Of a stretch of DNA of 64,000 nucleotides, positions 27,122 through 36,938 are shown in pieces. A program made the position numbers and the translations under genes. A model generated the notes under the pieces. That model made no database searches. It was not told where the DNA came from and worked only from the letters and a program-made list of their open reading frames with translations. The stretch is from Sphingomonas trueperi. GTDB taxonomy: Bacteria; Pseudomonadota; Alphaproteobacteria; Sphingomonadales; Sphingomonadaceae. Position 1 is the first letter of the stretch. Every line of letters begins with the position of its first letter. Location of the stretch: the NCBI RefSeq assembly GCF_011927635.1, contig NZ_JAATJB010000001.1:310001-374000 (forward strand). The letters run 5' to 3'.

Positions 27122-27421
27122 ATGGCGCATGTCCTGCTCCGCTAAACCCTGGCGCCCGACTATCTCGCGCGCCGGGGAACGCTGCGGGACGCGCATTTGG
27201 CGCTGGCCTGGGCGGCGGCGGATGCCGGCACGCTGCTGCTCGGCGGTGCGGTCGGCGATCCGCCGGAGCGCGCGCTGCTGCTGTTCGGCGATACGGATGC
27301 GGCGCGGGCCTTTGCCGAGCAGGATCCCTATGTGACGGCGGGTATCGTCACGCACTGGGATGTCGTTCCCTGGATCACCGTCGTCGGCGCCGAGGCAGCG
27401 ACCCCGATCCGCCCTGCCTGA
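27122..27421 (+). pseudogene. YciI-family protein gene with a nonsense codon
   Basis: Read from the ATG at 27122, two bases after the E2 stop, the frame gives MAHVLLR, then TAA at 27143-27145, then TLAPDYLARRGTLRDAHLALAWAA and a full YciI-like remainder (GGAVGDPPERALLLFGDTDAARAFAEQDPY, ITVVGAEAATP) to the stop at 27421. In the YciI family this codon is normally within the first strand, often a tyrosine, so a single T-to-A change would explain it. YciI proteins are small ferredoxin-like enzymes of mostly unknown role. A shortened product from the TTG at 27197 is possible but would lack the first strand and helix. A sequencing error cannot be excluded. Confidence 0.75.
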
Positions 27422-27468
27422 CCTCGCCTCGGGTTGCGTTGCACCGCAACACGGCGCAACAACGCGAC

Positions 27469-28362
27469 ATGTCCAACGCTCAAGGCGCCGATCGCGCCGG
27501 CCTTTTCCTCGGCATCGCCGCTTACAGCCTGTGGGGGGTGCTGCCGCTCTATCTCCACCTGCTGCAATCGGTGCCCGCGCTGCAGGTGCTCTCGCACCGC
27601 GTGCTCTGGTCGCTGCTTTTGCTGGCGATGATCGTCGTGGCACTGCGCCGGGTGCGGAGCATCGCCGACGCTGCCAAGGGGCGCACCCTGCTGTTCCTCG
27701 TCGGCAGCGCGGCGCTGATCGGGGTCAACTGGCTGGTCTATATCTGGGCGGTCCAGCACGAACATGTGCTCGACGCGAGCCTGGGCTATTTCATCAACCC
27801 GTTGGTCAATGTCGCGCTCGGCATGCTGGTGCTGGGCGAACGGCTGCGGCGCTGGCAGGGCGTGGCGATCGGACTGGCGGCGCTGGGCGTGCTGCTGCTG
27901 ACACTGCATGGCGGGGGCGGGCTGTGGATCCCGCTCGCGCTGGCGCTGAGCTTCGGCGGCTATGGCCTGCTCCGTAAGGTGGCCGCGATCGACGCATTGG
28001 GCGGGCTGACGGTGGAGACGCTGCTGCTGGGGCCGCCCGCGCTGGCGGTGCTGCTCTGGGCGAACCACACCGGCACGGCGGCGTTCGGCGGATCGACGCG
28101 GATCGACCTGCTACTGATCGCGGCCGGTGTCGTCACCGCCACACCGCTGCTGCTGTTCGCCGCCGCCGCCAAAAGGCTACCCTATGCGACCATGGGGCTG
28201 CTCCAGTACATCGCGCCGACGCTGCAATTCCTGGAGGCGGTGTGGCTGTTCGGCGAGCCGGTGCTGACGGTGCACCTCGCGACATTTGCGCTGATCTGGT
28301 CCGGCTGCGCGCTGTATGCGTGGGACAGCCTGCGGGCATACCGAACGGCGGTTCGGCGATAA
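27469..28362 (+). CDS. rarD: EamA-family transporter RarD
   Basis: Inner-membrane drug/metabolite-superfamily permease, 297 residues with about ten hydrophobic helices in two EamA repeats. The opening GLFLGIAAYSLWGVLPLYLHLLQ and HRVLWSLLLL near residue 45, and PYATMGLLQYIAPTLQFL near 240, are RarD-type signatures. RarD is linked to chloramphenicol sensitivity in other bacteria; its true substrate is unknown. I chose the ATG at 27469 (MSNAQG) over a TTG at 27439. It follows the broken YciI gene of the bkd operon and ends at a solo palindrome. Confidence 0.88.
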   Translation: MSNAQGADRAGLFLGIAAYSLWGVLPLYLHLLQSVPALQVLSHRVLWSLLLLAMIVVALRRVRSIADAAKGRTLLFLVGSAALIGVNWLVYIWAVQHEHVLDASLGYFINPLVNVALGMLVLGERLRRWQGVAIGLAALGVLLLTLHGGGGLWIPLALALSFGGYGLLRKVAAIDALGGLTVETLLLGPPALAVLLWANHTGTAAFGGSTRIDLLLIAAGVVTATPLLLFAAAAKRLPYATMGLLQYIAPTLQFLEAVWLFGEPVLTVHLATFALIWSGCALYAWDSLRAYRTAVRR

Positions 28363-28363
28363 C

Positions 28364-28389
28364 TCCCCCTCCCGCTTGCGGGAGGGGGA
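28364..28389. repeat. Solo palindrome of family C, between rarD and argG
   Basis: Perfect 12-bp arms around a 2-base centre with the CTCCCGC-TT-GCGGGAG core seen in the coding copies of imuB and bkdB. Lying between convergent genes it may double as a terminator, though no T-run follows. Confidence 0.75.
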
Positions 28390-28396
28390 ATTCGGT

Positions 28397-29614
<1,218 letters not shown>

Positions 29615-29793
29615 GGGGCAGGGACTCCGAAATGGGGAAACGCGCGCCCTGTACGGCCCGCGCGCCCGGGGTGCAACTCCAGCGGCGATTTGGCCACGCC
29701 GGGCGAGGACGGTGCACACCGAAACGGCATGCAATCGACACCAAGCGTAACGATTCACGTGGTGCAGTGCAACAATACACCGACAACTAGTTG

Positions 29794-29805
29794 ATATAGC
29801 TATAT
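29794..29805. promoter_or_regulatory. Palindrome upstream of the TonB-dependent receptor
   Basis: ATATAGCTATAT is a perfect 12-bp palindrome ending 19 bases before the -35 of the receptor promoter. Position and symmetry suggest an operator; the regulator is unknown. Confidence 0.4.
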
Positions 29806-29824
29806 ACTTCCCGATTGACCCCGA

Positions 29825-29852
29825 TTGACAAAGGTCAGACATATTATATTGT
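29825..29852 (+). promoter_or_regulatory. Candidate promoter of the TonB-dependent receptor gene
   Basis: TTGACA (29825-29830), 16 bases, TATTGT (29847-29852), in an AT-rich island; the ATG lies 72 bases further on. Confidence 0.55.
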
Positions 29853-29923
29853 ATACCATATCCGCATGATATTTCGAACGCGGATCTTGCCCGGGGGTCG
29901 GGCGAAAAAAGGGGTAGTCCATT

Positions 29924-32900
29924 ATGAACAACGCTCGCCTGCGGCTCTGCCGCGGCCTCCTTCGTGCGTCCGTCGCAGGTGCGACGCTGATAGTCCTTCC
30001 ACTCGTACCGTCACTGGCCCATGCGCAGGGCTATTCGACCGTCCGCGCCACCGGCCGCGTGGTCGATCCGGACGGCAAGCCGATCGTCGGGGCAACGGTA
30101 TCGGCCAAGTCCGAGGACCAGGGCTTCACCCGCACCGCGACGACCGACAAGGAAGGCAATTTCAGCCTGCCCGAGATGCAGACGGGCGCGTACAGCTTTA
30201 CCATCACCGCGGTCGGCTATCCCGGGTACGAGGAATCGGGCGTCCGGATCTCGGCCAACAACACCGGCAACATCTTTGCGCTCGCACCCGAGGGCAGCAA
30301 CAACGAGATCGTGGTGAAGAGCTCGCGCGTCGCCACCGCCGATTTCGATCGCACCACCACCGGTCTCGTCCTCGACCTTGCCGATGTCAGCCAGCGCCTG
30401 CCGCTCGCGCGCAGCCTGCAGGCCGCGATCCAGCTGGCGCCGGGCGCCAGCGCGGGGTCGAGCGCCTTTTCGGGCCAGACCTCGTTCAACGGCGGCGCCG
30501 TCTCGGAAAACGCGTTCTTCATCAACGGCCTGAACATCACCGATTTCCGCAAGGGGCTGTCGCCGGTCGAAGTTCCCTACGACTTCTACAAGACGGTGGA
30601 GACCAAGACGGGCGGCTATTCCGCGGAATTCGGCCGGTCGACGGGCGGCTTCGTCAACGCCACCACCCAGTCCGGCAGCAACGAATTCCACGGCATGCTG
30701 CTGTACAACTGGAACCCCAATGCGCTGCGTTCGAAGACGCGCGACACCATCTATACCGACAACGGCAACGGCTCGGCCGATTCCAAGTCGCTCACCGCCA
30801 CGCTGTCCGGGCCGATCTGGAAGGATCATCTGTTCTTCTTCGGCCTCTACCAGGCGCGCGACAACAACAGCGTCGGCGCCGGCACCGAATATGACCTGAA
30901 GACCAAGACCAAGCAGGGCACCTCCCGCTCCTTCTACCATACCGGCTCGCCCTTCTACGGCGCCAAGATCGACGGCTATATCAACGACCAGAACCACCTC
31001 GAATTCACTTATTTCAACACCAAGTCCGACAGCACCACCCAGACCTATGGCAGCACCTCGACGGTGCGGTTCGATCGAGTGCGCGGAATCGACGGGCCGT
31101 TCGCGGGGGCCTCGTTCGGCAAGGCCGGCGGCAGCAACTATGTCGCCCGCTACACCAGCATCCTCACCAAGTGGCTGACCGTCTCGGCCGCCTATGGCCG
31201 CGGCGAGAACAACAGCAGCTATCGCAGCGTCAACGCCGATTCGAAGATCGTCCCCGGGGTGACCGACGCGCGCACCGATCCGAGCAAGGCGCTCACCATC
31301 GCCGGCGGCGGGGTGGGCATCAACAACGACGTCCGCAAATTCTACCGCGCCGATGTCGACGTGACGGTGCACCTGTTCGGCGACCATCATTTCAAGTTCG
31401 GCTATGACCGCGAGGATCTCGCCTCCGAGAACCGCGCGGTGGGCGCCGGCCTGGGCTATAGCTACACCATCTACCGTGCCAAGCAGGGCGACCAGTTCGG
31501 CCTGCCGATCGGCACCGACTATGTCCGCCAGACCTATTATTCCAACATCGGCAGCTTCACCTCGCGCAACGAGGCCTTCTACATCCAGGATGCCTGGTCG
31601 CTGATCGACGGCCGGCTGAACTTCAACCTCGGCGTGCGCGGCGACCGCTTCACCAACAACAATTCGGCGGGCGCGCGTTTCTATGAGTCGGGTACGCAGT
31701 TCGGGCCGCGGCTCGGCTTCACCCTCGATCCGTTCGGGGCGCGGACCGACAAGGTCTATGGCAGCTTCTCGCGCATGTACCTGCCGGTCGCATCGAACAC
31801 CAACATCCGCCTGACCGGCGGCGAAACCTATTACACCCGCACCAACCTGCTCGCCGGCATCGGCGCCGACGGCATCCCGCAGCTCGGCGCGCCGGTATCC
31901 TATGCCGGCGCGGCGGCCTGCCCCGACGACAAGGTGGCCAATTGCGACGTCACCGGATCGGGCCAGCCGGTCGCGGTCGGCGCGGCGGTGTCGCAGTCGC
32001 TCAAGCCCCAGTCGCAGGACGAGTTCATCCTGGGCTATGAGAAGCGGATCGGCCGCTGGCGGTTCAACGTCTACGGCATGTACACCAAGCTCAACGAAGT
32101 GCTGGAAGACGCCGCGATCGACCGCGCGGTGAACAATTATTGCACCCAGAACGGCATCAAGGGCTGCGACAAGACCTGGACCGGCTTCACGCAGTACGTG
32201 CTGCTCAATCCCGGTCGCCCGATTACCGTCCAGCTCGCCGCGCCGATCAACGGCGAATCCAAGGTACGCACCGTCACCTTCTCGGCGAAGGACCTAGGCT
32301 ATCCCGAGGCCAAGCGCACCTACAAGGCGATCGCCTTCGAGGTCGGCCACGAGTTCGACGGCCGCTTCGAGCTCAACGGCTCCTATGTCCTGTCCTGGAC
32401 CAAGGGCAATTACGAGGGCGGGGTGAAGACCGACAACGGCCAGAGCGACACCGGCCTGACGACGGACTTCGACCAGCCCGGCCTGACCAACGGCACCTAT
32501 GGCTATTCGCCCAACGATCGCCGCCACGTGTTCAAGCTGTGGGGTTCCTATGCCCCCCTCGAGCACCTGACGATCGGCTTCAGCACCTCGGCTACCTCGC
32601 CGCGCCATTATGGCTGTATCGGCCAGGTGCCGGCGTCGGTCGATCCCTATGCCCGCGCCTATGGTGCGGCGGGGCTCTACTGCCGCGTGCTGGCGAACGG
32701 CCAGATCGCGACCGACCCGACGACCCCGGCCGCCGATGCGCCGGTGAAGCTGATCCCGCGCGGATCGGTGTTCACCAGCGACTGGGTGTTCGGCAACGAC
32801 CTGTCGCTCGCCTGGGAAACCGAGATCGGCAAGTCGAAGGTCAACCTCAACCTCACCGTGTTCAACGTGCTCAACCTGCACGCCAAGACCGACTTCAACG

Positions 32901-33004
32901 AATATGGCACCGACGGCAACGGCGTCGCGAGCCCCTATTACCGGCAGGTGACCGGCTATCAGACGGCGCGCTCGGCCCGCCTGCAGGCCCGCTTCTCCTT
33001 CTGA
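29924..33004 (+). CDS. Oar-like TonB-dependent receptor with carboxypeptidase-regulatory-like domain
   Basis: Outer-membrane transporter of 1026 residues. A long signal peptide (to about residue 35, AHAQG) is followed by a carboxypeptidase-regulatory-like beta-sandwich ([22 protein letters not shown], about 42-105), a plug domain ([16 protein letters not shown] ... [16 protein letters not shown], about 138-245), and a 22-strand-type barrel ending in phenylalanine (ARLQARFSF). This is the Oar-like architecture common in sphingomonads and xanthomonads, used for large or peptide/glycan substrates. No ExbB, TonB, or substrate-processing gene is adjacent, so the ligand is open. ATG at 29924. It looks monocistronic; the cyclopropane synthase gene converges on it. 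Confidence 0.9.
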   Translation: MNNARLRLCRGLLRASVAGATLIVLPLVPSLAHAQGYSTVRATGRVVDPDGKPIVGATVSAKSEDQGFTRTATTDKEGNFSLPEMQTGAYSFTITAVGYPGYEESGVRISANNTGNIFALAPEGSNNEIVVKSSRVATADFDRTTTGLVLDLADVSQRLPLARSLQAAIQLAPGASAGSSAFSGQTSFNGGAVSENAFFINGLNITDFRKGLSPVEVPYDFYKTVETKTGGYSAEFGRSTGGFVNATTQSGSNEFHGMLLYNWNPNALRSKTRDTIYTDNGNGSADSKSLTATLSGPIWKDHLFFFGLYQARDNNSVGAGTEYDLKTKTKQGTSRSFYHTGSPFYGAKIDGYINDQNHLEFTYFNTKSDSTTQTYGSTSTVRFDRVRGIDGPFAGASFGKAGGSNYVARYTSILTKWLTVSAAYGRGENNSSYRSVNADSKIVPGVTDARTDPSKALTIAGGGVGINNDVRKFYRADVDVTVHLFGDHHFKFGYDREDLASENRAVGAGLGYSYTIYRAKQGDQFGLPIGTDYVRQTYYSNIGSFTSRNEAFYIQDAWSLIDGRLNFNLGVRGDRFTNNNSAGARFYESGTQFGPRLGFTLDPFGARTDKVYGSFSRMYLPVASNTNIRLTGGETYYTRTNLLAGIGADGIPQLGAPVSYAGAAACPDDKVANCDVTGSGQPVAVGAAVSQSLKPQSQDEFILGYEKRIGRWRFNVYGMYTKLNEVLEDAAIDRAVNNYCTQNGIKGCDKTWTGFTQYVLLNPGRPITVQLAAPINGESKVRTVTFSAKDLGYPEAKRTYKAIAFEVGHEFDGRFELNGSYVLSWTKGNYEGGVKTDNGQSDTGLTTDFDQPGLTNGTYGYSPNDRRHVFKLWGSYAPLEHLTIGFSTSATSPRHYGCIGQVPASVDPYARAYGAAGLYCRVLANGQIATDPTTPAADAPVKLIPRGSVFTSDWVFGNDLSLAWETEIGKSKVNLNLTVFNVLNLHAKTDFNEYGTDGNGVASPYYRQVTGYQTARSARLQARFSF

Positions 33005-33026
33005 GGCCCGCCGCCGGCAGCCAGGA

Positions 33027-34259
33027 TCACTGGCTGCCGGCGGTCAGCTTCGCTTCGGCTTCGGCCATATAGTCGCGGGTCAGCGGCAGCGCGGTGCGCG
33101 AGCGCGAGAATTGCAGCTGATAGTTGACCAGCCCGCCGTTCATGAAGCTGACGTAGCAGCCGGCCAGATAGAAGGTCCACATCCGGTAGAAGCGCTCGTC
33201 ATAGAGGTCGACGATCGCGTCGTGCGCCGCGACGGTGCGGTCGTACCAGGCCTTGAGCGTGTGGCCGTAATGCATCCGCAGCACTTCCACGTCGGTGAGG
33301 AAGTAGCGCAGGCCCTCATAGCCTTGCGCGATCTCCGACAGCGCCGGGATATAGCCGCCGGGGAAGATATATTTGAGCGTGAACGCGTCGGTATAGCCCG
33401 GCCCGCCGGCACGGCCGATCGTGTGGAGCAGCATCACGCCCTCGGGCGTCATCAGCTCGCGGCACTTGGTGAAGAAGGTGCGGTATTGCGGCGTGCCGAC
33501 ATGCTCGAACATGCCGACCGAGACGATCCGATCGAACTGGCCGGTGAGCGCGCGATAGTCGATCAGCTCGAACTTCACCTTGCCCGCCACGCCCGCCGCC
33601 TCAGCGCGCTCCCGCGCGATCTTCAGCTGTTCTTCGGACAGGGTGATGCCCAGCACCTCGGCGCCGGTCTTGGCGTGGATGTAGAGCGCCATGCCGCCCC
33701 AGCCGCAGCCGATGTCGAGCACGCGCATGCCGGGCTGAATCGCCAGCTTGGCGACAATATGCGCCTTCTTGTCGGCCTGGGCCTGCTCCAGGCTGTTCGC
33801 CGGATCGGTATAATAGGCGCAGCTATATTGCCGGTCGGCGTCGAGAAAGAGGTCGTAGAGCCGTGCCGACAGATCATAGTGATGCGCGACGTTCTGCTTG
33901 GACTTGCGCGCCATGTTCTTGCGGCCGAGCCAGTGCGCCACCTTCCCCGCGGCGAGGCTGAGCGCGCTCGGATTGAGCGCGGCGTTGCTCTTTTCCCAGG
34001 CGTTGTTGGACGTCACCAGATCGAGCAGGTCGAGAATGTCGCCCTGCTCGATAGTGAGGCTGCCGTCCATATAGGTTTCGGCCGCGCCCAGCGCGGGATC
34101 GCGGACGATGCGCCCCTCGGCGCCCTTGGACAGCCGGATCGTGACGGGCTTGAGGACCGCATCGGGGCTGCCGAAGCTGCGGGTGCTGCCGTCGGGTCGG
34201 ATCAAGGTGAGTTCGCCGCGCTTCACGGCGCGGTCGAAGAAGCGGTCAATCAGGGCCAT
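33027..34259 (-). CDS. cfa: Cyclopropane-fatty-acyl-phospholipid synthase family methyltransferase
   Basis: SAM-dependent enzyme that adds a methylene bridge to unsaturated phospholipid acyl chains, 410 residues. An N-terminal lipid-binding region (about 1-115) precedes the methyltransferase fold with the SAM loop VLDIGCGWGGMALYIH (about 173-188) and GITLSEEQL (about 198-206); GMFEHVG (about 247-253) and the hydrophobic C-terminal segment FYLAGCYVSFMNGGLVNYQLQ complete the family pattern. ATG at 34259. It faces the TonB receptor with a 22-base gap. Confidence 0.92.
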   Translation of the reverse strand: MALIDRFFDRAVKRGELTLIRPDGSTRSFGSPDAVLKPVTIRLSKGAEGRIVRDPALGAAETYMDGSLTIEQGDILDLLDLVTSNNAWEKSNAALNPSALSLAAGKVAHWLGRKNMARKSKQNVAHHYDLSARLYDLFLDADRQYSCAYYTDPANSLEQAQADKKAHIVAKLAIQPGMRVLDIGCGWGGMALYIHAKTGAEVLGITLSEEQLKIARERAEAAGVAGKVKFELIDYRALTGQFDRIVSVGMFEHVGTPQYRTFFTKCRELMTPEGVMLLHTIGRAGGPGYTDAFTLKYIFPGGYIPALSEIAQGYEGLRYFLTDVEVLRMHYGHTLKAWYDRTVAAHDAIVDLYDERFYRMWTFYLAGCYVSFMNGGLVNYQLQFSRSRTALPLTRDYMAEAEAKLTAGSQ

Positions 34260-34354
34260 GGCGCTCCACTAGGCAGAGATTGTGTCGGGAATACGCGTAT
34301 TACGTTTCGGGGTGCGCCAAACAACCTATCTCGGCGTAGGTTTCCCGCTACCGT

Positions 34355-35086
34355 TCATATTCCCGCATACCATTGGTAGCCGCTCGAATCTTCCCAGGTG
34401 CCGCCCTTGCCCTTGCCGATCCCGGCGAGCGAGGCGACCGCCTCGATCCCCACCAGATATTTGGCCTGCTTGTAGCCGAGCTGCCGCTCCACCCGCAGCC
34501 GCAGCGGCGCGCCGTGGCCGACATCGAGGCGCCGGTCGTTGAGCGCCCAGGCGAGGATCGTCTGGGGGTGGAAGGCGTCGATCAGGTCGATCGATTCATA
34601 ATAGCCGCCGTCGCCGTAGCGGTCGGCGCAGTGGAAGACGATGTAGCGCGCCTGCGCGCTCAGCCCGGCGGCGTTGAGGATGGTCGCAAGCTGCGGCCCC
34701 TGCCACTTGCCGATCGCGCTCCAGCCCTCGACGCAATCGTGGCGGGTGATCTGCGCGCGCTGCGGCAGGTGCTGGAGTTGGGCGAGCGTCAGTTGCATCG
34801 GCCGGGCGACCATTCCGCCCACCTTCAGCCGCCAGTCGGCGAAGCCGGTACCCGCCCAGATATTATATTCGGGCGTATTGGGATTGTAGGTGCCGTTGAC
34901 GCGGAAGATCGGGCTGCGCTGCTCCGGCCGGAACTCGGTGGCGAGCGCTCCGCGGCCGATCGCGCGCTGGAGGAAGCGATGCGCTTCCTCGGCGCTCGCC
35001 AGCACCGGGCTGTCGGTGAAGCGGTCACAGCCGGCGAGCAGCCCGGCGGCACCGCCGATCAGCAGATTGCGGCGCGCAAGGATCAT
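34355..35086 (-). CDS. Molybdopterin-dependent oxidoreductase of the sulfite-oxidase fold, Tat lipoprotein
   Basis: Periplasmic molybdoenzyme related to MsrP/YedY, 243 residues. The N-terminus MILARRNLLIGGAAGLLAGC has both a twin-arginine pair and a lipobox (LAGC, Cys at residue 20), so it is probably folded before export and then lipid-anchored. The molybdenum-binding cysteine is in RHDCVEGWSAIGKWQG (about 119-134), and the C-terminal part has PLRLRVERQLGYKQAKYL. ATG at 35086 overlaps the stop of the upstream cytochrome b gene by four bases, so the two are a coupled enzyme/electron-donor pair. Substrate could be an oxidised methionine or another S- or N-oxide; not decidable. Confidence 0.85.
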   Translation of the reverse strand: MILARRNLLIGGAAGLLAGCDRFTDSPVLASAEEAHRFLQRAIGRGALATEFRPEQRSPIFRVNGTYNPNTPEYNIWAGTGFADWRLKVGGMVARPMQLTLAQLQHLPQRAQITRHDCVEGWSAIGKWQGPQLATILNAAGLSAQARYIVFHCADRYGDGGYYESIDLIDAFHPQTILAWALNDRRLDVGHGAPLRLRVERQLGYKQAKYLVGIEAVASLAGIGKGKGGTWEDSSGYQWYAGI

Positions 35087-35805
35087 GGCTGCTTCTCCGC
35101 GGGCACGCGCCACCAGCCGGTGATCATCGCGCGCAGTTCGTTGATCGGGCCGGCGAGCAGCACCAGCGTCAGGTGGACCAGCAGGAAGACGAGGATCGCT
35201 CCCATCGCGATAAAGTGCACCGAGCGCGCCGACTGCCGCCCGCCGAACATCGCGGTCAGCCACGGCCAGGCTGCGTCCATCCCCGGCGAGAGCGCGAGGC
35301 CCGAGAAGATCACCGCCGGCAGCAGCACGAACAGCGTGCCGACATAAGCGAGCTTCTGGAAGATATTGTAGGCGCGCGGATCCCTTGGATCGTGGAAGCG
35401 CAAGGCGAGATGGTCCTTGAAATCCTTCCACAGATGGCCGGGCGCCAGCTCCCGCACCCGGATCCGCAGGTCGCGCAGGATATGGCCGTTCGCCAGGCTC
35501 CACAGCAGATAGACCAGCAGCCCGAAAGCCAGCACCAGCGCGAAAAAGAAGTGCCAGTGCCGCGCGCCGGCAAGGCTGTAATAGGACGGAATCGTCACCC
35601 AGCCGGGGAAGCGCGGCAGCTCCAGCCAGGCATGGTCGAAATTCGCGCCATATTGCCCCCAATAGAGCCGGGGATGCGCGTTGAAGATCATCAGCCCGCT
35701 GCCGACCATGATCAGCAGCGCGATCGCGTTGATCCAGTGCCATAGCCGGGTGATCAGCCGGTGGCGGTAGATCAGGCGGGGCCTGTCCGGTAGACCTTCG
35801 GGCAT
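35083..35805 (-). CDS. Membrane cytochrome b (b561/hydrogenase type) partner of the molybdoenzyme
   Basis: Integral membrane diheme-type cytochrome of 240 residues, about four helices. RLITRLWHWINAIALLIMVGSGLMIF (about 15-40) carries the first histidine; further histidines in GARHWHFFFALVLAFGL (about 86) and SVHFIAMGAILVFLLVHLTLVLLAG (about 180) could ligate heme. ATG at 35805 (MPEGLPDR) has an AGGAAG site upstream. It would carry electrons from quinol to, or from, the molybdoenzyme encoded next. It replaces the YedZ-type heme protein of the classical MsrPQ pair. Confidence 0.85.
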   Translation of the reverse strand: MPEGLPDRPRLIYRHRLITRLWHWINAIALLIMVGSGLMIFNAHPRLYWGQYGANFDHAWLELPRFPGWVTIPSYYSLAGARHWHFFFALVLAFGLLVYLLWSLANGHILRDLRIRVRELAPGHLWKDFKDHLALRFHDPRDPRAYNIFQKLAYVGTLFVLLPAVIFSGLALSPGMDAAWPWLTAMFGGRQSARSVHFIAMGAILVFLLVHLTLVLLAGPINELRAMITGWWRVPAEKQP

Positions 35806-35897
35806 CTGCACTTCCTTCGCTGTACGGGGCGAGTGTAGGAGATTCGGACGGCAGGCGGAATCGGTTTCACCGCCGCCACAAAAATCCGGAGCGTGCA

Positions 35898-36518
35898 TTG
35901 CCGACCGACTTCCACTTCTACGAACCCGCCTCGGGCCACGGCCTTCCGCATGATCCGCTCAACGCCATCGTTGGCCCGCGCCCGATCGGCTGGGTCAGCA
36001 CCATGTCGACCGGCGGCGTGCGCAACCTCGCGCCCTACAGCTTCTTCAACCTGTTCAACTATCGCCCGCCGATCCTCGGCTTCGCCTCGACCGGGTGGAA
36101 GGACAGCGTCGCCAATATCGCCGAGACCAGGGAGTTCGTCTGGAACCTCGCGACGCGGCCGCTGGCGGAAGTGATGAATGCCAGCGCGGCAATGGTCGAC
36201 GCCGAGGTGGACGAGTTCACCCTTGCCGGCATCGACACCCTCCCTTCGCGCACCGTGCGCCCCGATCGCGTCGCGGGCAGCCCGGCGCAGTTCGAATGCC
36301 GGCTCACCCAGCTGATCCGGCTGGAGACCAAGGAAGGCGCGGAAGTCGACACCTGGCTGGTGCTCGGCGAGGCGACCGGCATCCATATCGATCGCGCGAT
36401 GCTGGAGGACGGCGTCTACCAGACCGCCCGCGCCCGCCCGATCCTGCGCGGCGGCGGCCCGGCCGATTATTTCGAGATCGGCGAGGACGCGCTGTTCAGG
36501 ATGTTCCGTCCGCGCTGA
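35898..36518 (+). CDS. Flavin reductase family protein (FMN-binding split barrel)
   Basis: 206-residue protein of the flavin reductase/DIM6-NTAB family. RPIGWVSTMSTGGVRNLAPYSFFNLFNYRPPILGF (about 28-62) is the flavin-binding core, and AGSPAQFECRL near residue 127 the second conserved strand. Probably binds FMN; whether it is a reductase for a partner oxygenase is unknown. The start appears to be TTG at 35898, six bases after GGAG; no in-frame ATG precedes the conserved core. Its 3' end overlaps the convergent LprI-like gene by 23 bases. Divergent from the cytochrome b gene. Confidence 0.85.
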   Translation: MPTDFHFYEPASGHGLPHDPLNAIVGPRPIGWVSTMSTGGVRNLAPYSFFNLFNYRPPILGFASTGWKDSVANIAETREFVWNLATRPLAEVMNASAAMVDAEVDEFTLAGIDTLPSRTVRPDRVAGSPAQFECRLTQLIRLETKEGAEVDTWLVLGEATGIHIDRAMLEDGVYQTARARPILRGGGPADYFEIGEDALFRMFRPR

Positions 36519-36906
36519 CCCCCGGCTCGGGCAGGATCGGTGGAGTCGAATCCGGGTAGGTCAGCCAGGTCTTCCACAGCTGGTGGATGCGCGCCTCGGT
36601 CAGCGCGATCCGGCAGGTGAGCAGCGCGGCACCCCGGATCGTGCCGCCCTGCCAATGCGCATAGACCGCGTCGCACTCGCCCTTGCGCCAGGCGATCCAG
36701 CGGCCCTGCGCCTCGTCGAACGCCTTGACCACCGTCACCCCATCGGTCGCGGCGCGCTTGCGGGCGGCGACCAGGTAGCGGTTCATCTCCACCTCGGCGG
36801 CGTTGCTGGCGCGCGCGAGGCACAGGTTCATCTCCACCGTCGTCTTCGCGTCGGCGCAAGGGTCGGCGGGGGCGGCAAGCGCCAGGGCGAGCAGCAGCAG
36901 CGGCAT
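36496..36906 (-). CDS. LprI/DUF1311-family secreted protein
   Basis: 136-residue exported protein. A short signal peptide (residues 1-12, LALALAAPA) is followed by the DUF1311 pattern: DPCADAKTTVEMNLCLARASNAAEVEMNRYL with two cysteines, then WIAWRKGECDAVY and TCRIALTEARIHQL with the second pair. Four cysteines likely form two disulfides. Family members include a lysozyme inhibitor in mycobacteria, but most are uncharacterised. Its 3' end overlaps the flavin reductase gene on the other strand. Confidence 0.8.
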   Translation of the reverse strand: MPLLLLALALAAPADPCADAKTTVEMNLCLARASNAAEVEMNRYLVAARKRAATDGVTVVKAFDEAQGRWIAWRKGECDAVYAHWQGGTIRGAALLTCRIALTEARIHQLWKTWLTYPDSTPPILPEPGVSADGTS

Positions 36907-36938
36907 GGCCGCATCCTACGCGCAGAAGTAGGCAGGGC

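Larger units (their letters stand above)
29615..29923. other. Divergent intergenic region argG / TonB-dependent receptor
   Basis: This 309-base gap contains no gene I can support. Its right half is markedly AT-rich compared with the surroundings. It holds a 12-bp palindrome at 29794-29805 and a candidate promoter for the receptor at 29825-29852. The left part, nearest argG, shows no clear promoter or structure. Confidence 0.5.

Noticed and set aside
27197..27421. An intact short YciI gene starting at TTG 27197
   Set aside because: It would lack the first strand and helix of the fold; upstream codons in the same frame continue the homology, so a nonsense-mutated gene is the simpler reading.
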